From Nemertoderma westbladi (Eukaryota; Xenacoelomorpha; Nemertodermatida; Nemertodermatidae): a DNA stretch of 41,983 nucleotides. The stretch is from assembly GCA_032718475.1 (NCBI GenBank), contig JAUCBJ010006451.1, forward strand, positions 1 through 41,983. The letters run 5' to 3'. This document shows, one piece after another, positions 34,346 to 41,983 of the stretch (position 1 is its first letter; every line of letters starts with the position of its first letter). The translations under genes were made by a program, and so were the position numbers. The notes under the pieces are model-generated. The model had not been told where the DNA came from. It did not search any database and saw only the letters and a list, made by a program, of their open reading frames with translations.

Positions 34346-35228
34346 TTATTGTTTATTTTTGCCTTTTCCAAAACAATACCTCAACGTTATAACGTTTATT
34401 GTTTATTTGTTTTGGTTAGAAAAGCCCACCCATGTAACCTGATCCTTTACTTTATTATAAGAATCGGTAGCCTAATAGGCTTGTCGGTAGTCGCAACATT
34501 TACAACCGCAATTGCATTTAACATTTCAGTGGCTGACAGTTTACAGTCACAGTCAGACAGTAAGCTATTCTACATACCAGTCTGCCGGTACCGGTACTGC
34601 AGTACCGGTACTGTATTTCAGTATTTGGTAGGTACCGGTTAATTTCACCGTTTATCTACTGACTCACTGATTTAGGATGACAGGGAGTACCCTATAGCGG
34701 CTATAGGGCAGTAGGGGGTAATTTTCATCCGGCAGTTCATTTTTAGTGCCGTTTGGGTGCCGGTCTGCCAGTTGGGTTCGTTTGCAAGTTTGGGTGCCGT
34801 TTGGCTTTTTTGGGCAGTTGGGTGCCGATTGGGTGCGTTTGGGTAATTAGTCACTGTCACACCCGTGATATTGTGTTTTTTTCGGTACCGGCTTTTTTAC
34901 AGTGTACTGCTGACTGACAGGCTGTTTGCTGTTGTGCTGTATTCTGGTATTCTGTTTACAGGTTTAGCAGTTTAGGTCTACTCTGCAGCTCTGCCAGTCT
35001 GCCTGTCTGCTACTCCTGTAGGCCTACTCCTGCTGTCCTGTCTGCCTGCAGCCTGTGCCTGTACTGCTGTCTCCTGCCTGGCTGTAATTCAGTACCGGCT
35101 GACCGGTCTGCCAGTAGTTAGTACATAGTACTGTCTGACTGTAGCTGTCCCTGTCAGGCAGTCAGGATGTGTAGTACTGTGACTGTAGTAGAGCAGCCAC
35201 GTACAGACGTAGCCCCTATATCAGTATG
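34346..35228. other. Noncoding stretch with TACCGG words
   Basis: No gene is visible. GTTATAACGTTTATTGTTTAT-like sequence is repeated at about 34338 and 34385. Many CCGGTACCGG-type words cluster at 34590-34640, including a perfect 24-bp palindrome centred on CTGCAG near 34600. Diverged TTTGGGTGCCG words run across 34750-34840, and CTGTCTGCC-rich low-complexity sequence across 34970-35160. Confidence 0.45.
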
Positions 35229-37846
35229 GGGTAATTCCATCCAAATTCGACCAATCACGGTGGCATGGGCAGTCAGGCTGATGGGGTCTTCGATTTCGTT
35301 TATTTTTGGATACACACCCACTTGTCAGACCAACTTTTCTATGAGGCCAAAGATTGGACTTTTCGACAAATTTTGTCTTTTTGAGGTTTGCGTTAGAGTG
35401 GTCTGATTAGTGGGTAGGCCTAGCCCAAAACATTTAGTAAATAGTTAGATATACCAAAGGGGGGTTCTGTGGTACAATTTTCATGTACGTACCACCAGCA
35501 AGTCAGACTTCCATACCATCATCTGGAAAATTGAAACTTTCCAAAATTGCCATACTTTGGAACATCACTGCAAGCGTCTGATAAAAGATGGGTGCTTGAA
35601 ATGAATCATGAGTAGTACCGGTAACATGGATAAGGGAAACATGCATGACAAGTTTCGGATGCCACCCATATATTATTCAATTTAAAAGTACAATTTTCAA
35701 AATTAATCATCCGATTAAATACTTTACAACCAAGATCTGCTTACGAGGTTGCTCTCATAACCAGCACACATTAAGTATTTAAATGTTTTAGACACAATAA
35801 AGGCTGTTTTTTTCACCACCCACTTGTCAGATATTTTATGTGTAACAAACAAAGGTAAATAATTTTAACGATATTATTGACTAATTTCAATACCCAATGA
35901 GTTATATACCTTCTGATACTATTATATTAATTATTATATCATAATAGAAAGAAAAGCTGTTTGAAATTCATCTATATAATTCCCTAATCCCGGCCAAGGG
36001 CAGCAGGGAATGGAACGTAATACAGTATAGTATGTTCATTATGATGAGGCAAGTCAGTGATAATTAATATAGGCCCTAGTTATTATGGTAGAAAAGATAA
36101 TAGATTAATTATTGAGTATAGCAGTATTGTAGATCATGCAATTCCTTTATGAACAGTGATCACAGACAAATTCTGCATCATAATCGAAATTAACTGGCAG
36201 GCAGCTGGTTGCATGACCAATATTTATCGCACACATCGCACACCACCCAAATCTTCTGATTTTTTTTTGTATCACTGGCCCAAAGTTTTTTACACTTGTA
36301 GCAGATATTCTCATCCTCATCTGTCTGATCAGTAGGAACATCAACACAAGGGACAACAGCAACCTTGCGTTGAACTGCCTTTACTTTCTTCGTTGTAGAA
36401 GATGATAAAGTACGGTATTCCAGCTTCCCATCAGCAGTAATATCATATCTATGGTATGACCGTGTCCCTGCCACATGTGACACCACTTCTTGAAACCGGA
36501 AGCAGGGAAGCGGTCATACCATAGATATGATATTACTGCTGATGGGAAGCTGGAATGGCGTACTTTATCATCTTCTACAACGAAGAAAGTAAAGGCAGTT
36601 CAATGCAAGGTTGCTGTCGTCCCTTGTGCTGATGTTCCTAGTTCCTACTGATCAGAAAGATGAGGATGAGAATATCTGCTAGAAGTGTAAAAAAAAATGG
36701 GCCAGTGATACAACAGTGATATCACTGTACGTACATAGAGGAAATTCATGATCTACATACAATACTGCTATACTCAATAATTGATCTATTATCTTTTCTA
36801 CCATAATAACTATATTAATTATCGCTGACTTGCCTCATCATAATGAACATACTGTATTACGTTCCATTCCCTGCTGCCCTTGGCCGGGATTGGGGAATTA
36901 TATAGATGAATTTCAAACAGCTTTTCTTTCTATTATGATATAATAATTAATAGTATCAGAAGGTATATAACTCATTGGGTATTGAAATTAGTCAATAATA
37001 TGTTAAAATTATTTACCTTTGTTTGTTACACATAAAATATCTGACAAGTGGGTGGTGAAAAAAACAGCCTTTATTGTGTCTAAAACATTTAAATACTTAA
37101 TGTGTGCTGGTTATGAGAGCAACCTCGTAAGCAGACCTTGGTTCTAAAGTATTTAATCTGACGATTAATTTTGAAAATTGAACTTTTAAATTGAATAATA
37201 TATACTGAAGAAGGCATGGGTGGGATCCGAAACTTGTCATGCATGTTTCCCTTATCCATGTTACTACTCATGATTCATTTCAAGCACCCATCTTTTATCA
37301 GACGCTTGCAGTGATGTTCCAAAGTATAGTAATTTTGGAAAGTTTCAATTTTCCAGATGATGGTATGGAAGTCTGACTTGCTGGTGGTACATGAAAATTG
37401 TACCACAGAACCCCTCTTTGGTATATCTAACTATTTACTAAATGTTTTGGGCTACCCACTAATCAGACCACTCTAACTCAAGATCAAGCCTCAAAAAGAC
37501 AAACTTTGTCGAAAAGTCCAATCTTTGGCCATCATAGAAAAGTTGGTCTGACAGGTGGGTGGTATTTATTCATGGTTTTAATGTGTTGAGACCTATTTAT
37601 GTGTACAATAAACATAAAATGACACTCTACCCACTAGTCAGAAAGATTTTCTGTAGGTTTCATTGAGGATATGTTCGAATAAATCGCAAATTTTGAACTG
37701 CAATATCTCGAAAACCAATACACCATCATCAGAAATATTTCATCAGGTGTCATTTTATACCATTTCCGACCATATATCCAAAAATAAACGAAATCGATGA
37801 CCCCATGCCACCGCGATTGGTCGAATTTGGATGGAATTACCCTATG
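35225..37846. mobile_element. 2.6-kb foldback element with arms over 1.2 kb
   Basis: The sequence from 35229 inward is the reverse complement of the sequence from 37842 inward, with mismatches and indels, converging on a spacer at about 36472-36500. The tips are GGGTAATTCCATCCAAATTC and its complement, and the flanks are TATG at 35225-35228 and 37843-37846, a candidate 4-bp target duplication. Matched blocks include AACATTTAGTAAATAGTTAG, ATGGATAAGGGAAACATGCA and CCCTTGGCCGGGATTGGGGA-like sequence. The left arm (about 1,243 bp) lacks about 230 bp present in the right arm (1,342 bp). Near the centre both arms carry the same remnant of a zinc-finger coding sequence. Confidence 0.9.
36147..36486 (-). 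pseudogene. PHD-like zinc-finger remnant in the foldback core
   Basis: The minus frame from 36486 reads SYHRYDITADGKLEYRTLSS, a basic linker, then ENICYKCKKLWASDTKKNQ and KIWVVCDVCDKYWSC. After one frameshift it continues with FDYDAEFVCDHC and a stop. The pattern CxxC, then WVxCDxCxxYWxC, then CxxC resembles the PHD-like zinc fingers that end several DNA-transposon proteins. The right arm (36520-36700, plus strand) carries a second copy with stops. The protein source was not identified; only its C-terminal end is present, and it is broken. Confidence 0.55.
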
Positions 37847-38370
37847 GGAGTCTGATTTCCGTGATTTGCCTGTTTGCTGGTGGTACATGAAAATTCTACC
37901 AGAGAACCCCCTTTCTGCCTTTTGGTATATCTAACTATATACTAAATGTTTTGGGCTACCCACTATTCTGCAATTTAGACCACTCCAACTCAAGCCTCAA
38001 AAATACAAAATTTGTCGAAAAGTCCAATCTTTGGCCACATAGAAAAGTTGGTCTGACAATTGGGTGGTATTTATTCATGGTTTTACTTTTAATGTGTGTA
38101 AGACCTATATATGTGTACAATAAACATAACATGACACTCCACCCATTAGTCAGAAAGATTTTCTGTAGGTTTCATTGGGGATATGTTCGAATAAATTGCA
38201 AACTTTAAAGTGCAATATCTCGAAAACCAATAAACCATCATCAGAAATATTTCATCTGGTGTCATTTTATACCATTTCCGACCATACTGCCATATACTGA
38301 TATATCCAAAAATAAACGAAATCGATGAACCCATGCCACCGCGATTTGTCGAATTTGTATGGAATTACAC
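37379..38370. repeat. Tandem duplication of the foldback end, period about 496 bp
   Basis: The segment 37379-37850, the outer part of the right arm, is repeated at about 37875-38370 in the same orientation with roughly 90% similarity. Shared blocks include CTGGTGGTACATGAAAATT, GTCGAAAAGTCCAATCTTTG, CAATATCTCGAAAACCAATA and CCAAAAATAAACGAAATCGA. The second copy ends GGAATTACAC at about 38361-38370, about 125 bp before the synaptogyrin ATG. Confidence 0.9.
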
Positions 38371-38496
38371 ATACTGCATACTGACATACCGGTTCAGCAG
38401 TTCATTTATTCAATTGTTTAGATCGTTCAGTCGTTTTACTAATTAGCCTACCTGTCTGTCTACATACCAGCATATCAGTATTCCATATTAATTAGG
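38371..38496 (+). promoter_or_regulatory. Short space between transposon debris and the synaptogyrin ATG
   Basis: Only about 125 bp separate the end of the duplicated foldback arm from the ATG. It must hold the leader or the 3' end of an upstream intron: the sequence just before the ATG, TTCCATATTAATTAG, is acceptor-like but weak in pyrimidines. No TATA box was identified. Any core promoter further upstream would lie in foldback sequence. Confidence 0.3.
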
Positions 38497-39210
38497 ATGG
38501 ATGCATTTCCACCACAATCATCTGGAGCGGGTATGGCATACGGGGCTGGAATGGCTGGGGGAGCTTTCGACCCATTGATCTACATCAAAAAACCCCAAGT
38601 AATCCTCCGCCTGGTATCGCTAATCTTTGCCATCGTCGTTTTTGGCTGCATCGTCTCTGGGGGTTGGGCCTCCACGCACACGGTGGATCTGTGCGCTTAC
38701 AACCGAGACAACAGCGCGTGTAACTTCGGCGTTGCAGTCGGAGTAATCGCATTCGTGGCTCTAGTTGGGCTCCTCGTCCTCGATGCAATGTTCGACCAGT
38801 TTAGTAGCGTCAAGATGCGGAAACACGTGGTCATCGCGGACCTCGTGTTCTCGGCGTTCTGGTCCTTCATGTGGTTCGTGTGCTTCTGTTATCTGACGGA
38901 CCAGTGGCGGAAAACTTCCGTCGAGGACTTCCCTGTCCCGGTGGACGTCAGCGACGTACAGGCCGCTATCGCGTTCTCTTTCTTCAGCATCGTCGCGTGG
39001 GCGGGCCTGACGGGCCTCGCTGTCTACCGATACCGCCAGGGCTCGTCGCAAGCGTTCGCCCCATCGTCAGCCTATGATCCCCCGGCGCCCGGTGTGTCTG
39101 GGTACCCGTATCCTGGTAACGAGACCACCGGTGGCGGTTACCAACAGCAACCATTCCAGAGTGCAACGGGGGGCGGTGATCTCAGCGATTACCAACCTCC
39201 AACCTATTAG
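38497..39210 (+). CDS. Syngr: Synaptogyrin, complete and intronless
   Basis: This frame of 237 codons covers the whole synaptogyrin protein, a four-pass MARVEL-domain membrane protein of synaptic and synaptic-like vesicles that takes part in vesicle biogenesis and exocytosis control. The N-terminal signature GAGMAGGAFDP (16-26) is followed by IYIKKPQVILRLVS. Membrane segments lie at about 36-57, 77-98, 110-133 and 153-175. The first lumenal loop has Cys66 and Cys75, TM2 ends in the LDAMFDQFSSVKMRK motif, and TM3 is followed by YLTDQW. The cytosolic tail (about 178-237) is rich in Tyr, Pro, Gly and Gln. Length is normal for the family. Vertebrate synaptogyrins are split into several exons; here no intron interrupts the CDS. 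The CDS is GC- and CpG-rich in AT-rich surroundings. The ATG at 38497 is the only good start; a non-coding first exon remains possible. Confidence 0.95.
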   Translation: MDAFPPQSSGAGMAYGAGMAGGAFDPLIYIKKPQVILRLVSLIFAIVVFGCIVSGGWASTHTVDLCAYNRDNSACNFGVAVGVIAFVALVGLLVLDAMFDQFSSVKMRKHVVIADLVFSAFWSFMWFVCFCYLTDQWRKTSVEDFPVPVDVSDVQAAIAFSFFSIVAWAGLTGLAVYRYRQGSSQAFAPSSAYDPPAPGVSGYPYPGNETTGGGYQQQPFQSATGGGDLSDYQPPTY

Positions 39211-40064
39211 CCTAGCGCCATTATTTTGACTGTCTATAGAGTAGTGACGTTAAGTAGCTAGGTCTAGTCCCTCCAACTATTATGCCTAAATATTTGGTTC
39301 AAGAGCAAAACAAAGAGGACGTCATTGTGTATTCCAGTTTTATGTGATGAGATTGTTCTCTATATCGAGATTGGCTACCCCGTAGGATATTTTGATTATT
39401 CAGTTGAATGCACATTTTATGTTTGATTCATATATATATACGTGCCGCGTGCTGAAGTAACTTTGGGCATTATTAATACCGGAATGTGTAAATATATATT
39501 ACGGTAGGCCTGGTTTATATATCACCCGGGCCGTTATATATTTATTACCTACTTGCTTGGCAGCTGCTATAATTATAACACTTGATTAAAATTTTGGTAA
39601 AGTTATATGATAAATCAATTCATAATACCTAATATTTTATATGTAATCTTTAATATACTTCCCTGTATCATTCTACCCAAACCACACCACCCCCACGCCC
39701 CCCACCATCGACCCACCCCCCCCCCCCCCCCCTCTCCCCCCCAACCCCCCACCCCCCCCCTCCCCCCAACCGCATGATAAATAACGAAATTGAAATATTA
39801 AAATGTCTTTGGAAAATGTTCTGGTGTGGTGACTTATTGTCACCACCGTACTAAACCTTGTTGGCAACCTCTTTTACCTACTACAACCCGTTACGGTTAC
39901 GTGTTTCTGTCTCCATATTATACTGCTGATATAATACTCACAGTTCATAGACTTGCTTACTTACGTATAGGTATATTTACGCGAACTTTAACACATTCCT
40001 TTATTAATATTACCGTATACTGTATATTAATTATATATATATAATATATCCTATCCATGTTGTC
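39211..40064. other. Synaptogyrin 3' flank, with a C-rich tract
   Basis: No gene is seen. No poly(A) run directly follows the CDS, which would have marked a young retrocopy. An ATTAAA word occurs near 39585. A C-rich tract (runs of 5-12 C) spans about 39690-39770. Confidence 0.5.
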
Positions 40065-40372
40065 AGGGTGGCTAAAATATATGATATAGTTAATTGCCTT
40101 TTTTGAGAATATAAAACGAACAGCTGTAACTGAGAGAGTCCATTTTGGGTATCTACTCATTAATTTATCGGAATTAGTTTACCAAAAAAAGCGATGTCTA
40201 AATATTACATGTTCAATTATCACACAATAATTATACTGTATAGTATAATGAATCTATTTTTTTATTTATAACTGTCGTTTGTATTATAATCATTCATTGA
40301 CCTTCAGGGGTTGTTCGTCCTGTTGTATTTAACCTATATATTTGCCTCCTTTTGCTCTTTTTTAGCCACCCT
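40065..40372. mobile_element. Candidate MITE with 13-bp terminal inverted repeats
   Basis: AGGGTGGCTAAAA at 40065-40077 is the exact reverse complement of TTTTAGCCACCCT at 40360-40372. The 308-bp interval is AT-rich, has no coding potential and is of MITE size. No clear target duplication flanks it, so this remains a candidate. Confidence 0.5.
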
Positions 40373-41983
40373 CACTGCAAATTAGTAAATACTCAAATAT
40401 AATATAATGTATTAACTAATTAATTTAGTTGCTTTTCTTGTGCAAAAAAATAGTTAATTTATTGTTTAGAATGGTTTGTAGAAAAGGTGCTGACTGGGAC
40501 TGCTGAAACCGTTTGCAATGTCTTATAATCAGCAGTCAGCGAACTCCATGCTTTGCAGTCGCTCTTAAATACAACATAAATGTCGTATATTATTTTGTTA
40601 GCTTTTTCTATGTTGATGTTGAAATGTTTGTTAGTTTTGGAATATAGTTTGATATTATAACTTAATGTTTTAAATATTAAAAAATAACATTAAAATAATA
40701 CATCTATATATCATCTTGTACGAAATATCTAGTCTATAAACTATTATAGTAAACGTCTAGAAGTTATTTATTTAGTTCCCATTATACTTTTATAAATATT
40801 ATGTTGAAAGATTGGTCAGTTATGTTTGTGTTTATTGCTCTAAACTCATAATTAAGGTCACATGAACACTATTCAAGTTCTCAGCCTATGTGAAGTATAT
40901 GCCAGACTTTTTCTCTTATATTTCACTTTGCAGTTTACCCCTTGTGAAGAATGCCAAGTTTTCATTAAAAACCCAGATTACAGAACTGCTGAATAACACT
41001 CAATAAACCAAAACAATAAACGGCATAAGATAGAAATAAGCCCTTTAAAACAATTAATATTAATAAAGAGAAATTAAAAAAAATACATTCTTCATTTCAT
41101 ATATAAAAATTAAAAAAAAGTGAACACCTGGTATTCTTCACTTGGTCGCAGTTCTCAAACAGAGACAAATATTAAATATTTCTTCAATAATTGTATTAAT
41201 ATCCTTCGTTATAATCTCTTGTATTCGCCATAAATTAACTCAATTCTACCAATGAACATTTTACACTCGGTTGAAAAAACTAATTAATTAGTAAACTGTA
41301 CCATTATTAATTTATATTTGTTGAATTTAAATTTTCTTTAAATGCTGCGAATTCCGAGTTTTAATTTTAAGTTAAATTTCTACAATTAAATTTTATTGAA
41401 ATTCTGTTTGAATTACATTTTGAGTTTTATTTATTTGTAATATTGCGTTTAACCGTGTAGTTAGTTAGCAATGGTTGGGTAGTGTTATTCGTAATCCAAT
41501 GTTTGTTTTTCGTTTTGTGTCTAGTTGTTGGTTGATAACGTATTAATTTATTTTTCGGATAAATGGTATTGACTTCGCATCATTTGGTCGCATTTTATAG
41601 TTTGGGTTCTACGGATACAGAATGTAAATCACTGCCTCGAGGCGTGTACTGCTTGTTTAACTAGGAATCTTTAAAAATAAAAAACATTAAAAAACACAGG
41701 ATTCAATTTTATGTTTTTTCATCATGTATTGTTCATTTGGGTGACTTCTTGTATAAAGTTCGACTAATTCATAAAAGTTTTATGGTAAAGTAATAATAAA
41801 TATTACTAAAATAATTATTGTAAGGGCTCGTTTATCGTTTAAGACCGCGGTGTGGTGGAGAACGTTTATGATTGGCTAAGATTGTTTACTTAGCAGATAG
41901 AGTAAACGGAATAACAGCTGAGTACCCGCAAAAATAAAAGTTGCAAAATATTAATTATTTGTATGAAATGTATTAGTTGATAA
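40373..41983. other. AT-rich intergenic DNA
   Basis: No gene, RNA gene or structured repeat is supported. AATAAA words (for example at 41002) could serve as polyadenylation signals for the upstream gene if its 3'UTR is long. The last 150 bases contain a short GC-richer patch (GACCGCGGTGTGGTGGAGAA) that may begin another feature beyond the window. Confidence 0.5.

Noticed and set aside
38585-39166. Open frames on the opposite strand and in other frames over synaptogyrin
   Set aside because: These are shadows caused by GC-rich coding sequence; the plus-strand synaptogyrin frame explains the region.
39673-39867. Gly-rich minus-strand ORF
   Set aside because: It is the translation of the C-rich simple tract.

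Overview
The window is animal nuclear DNA. Its genes have introns with good splice sites, it carries several classes of animal transposons, and its one clear host gene encodes synaptogyrin, a synaptic-vesicle protein found only in animals. Background DNA is AT-rich, with short GC-rich coding islands. The synaptogyrin sequence and the transposon mix (RTE-like and CR1-like LINEs, ZMYM1-like hAT, pogo-like, foldback elements) suit a marine invertebrate. Frequent TAGGCCT-type words are mildly reminiscent of echinoderm or hemichordate genomes, but the species cannot be fixed from this window.

Left part (1-14.1 kb): a ~33-bp minisatellite, a decayed LINE reverse-transcriptase fragment, and a four-exon hAT transposase-like gene on the minus strand (3.2-7.4 kb). 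The hAT gene stops inside a perfect palindrome. Next come a pogo-like helix-turn-helix remnant, a small ORF with an Elongin BC-box-like motif (9.6 kb), a long-inverted-repeat MITE, and a leucine-rich-repeat gene broken by one frameshift (11.6-13.0 kb). The BC-box ORF and the LRR gene may be parts of one ubiquitin-ligase adaptor gene.

Centre (14.1-34.3 kb): a 16.7-kb satellite of about 315 copies of a 53-bp monomer. It has clear higher-order periods (1,856 bp = 35 monomers; 2,391 bp = 45 monomers; also dimers and pentamers). Its left edge is sharp and its right edge decays. Two minus-strand copies of one RTE-like retrotransposon lie on either side, each with its own target-site duplication. 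The left copy lies at the array edge and has a CR1-like LINE nested in it. The right copy splits a ~32-bp minisatellite.

Right part (34.3-42.0 kb): a 2.6-kb foldback element with arms over 1.2 kb, 4-bp TATG flanks and a PHD-like zinc-finger transposase remnant at its core. A ~496-bp tandem duplication of its end follows, and about 125 bp further on begins an intact, intronless, GC-rich synaptogyrin gene. The rest is AT-rich noncoding DNA with one candidate MITE.

No operon-like or interacting gene system is evident. The most unusual content is the satellite, with its palindrome-built monomer and mosaic of higher-order repeats, and the foldback palindrome beside a host gene.
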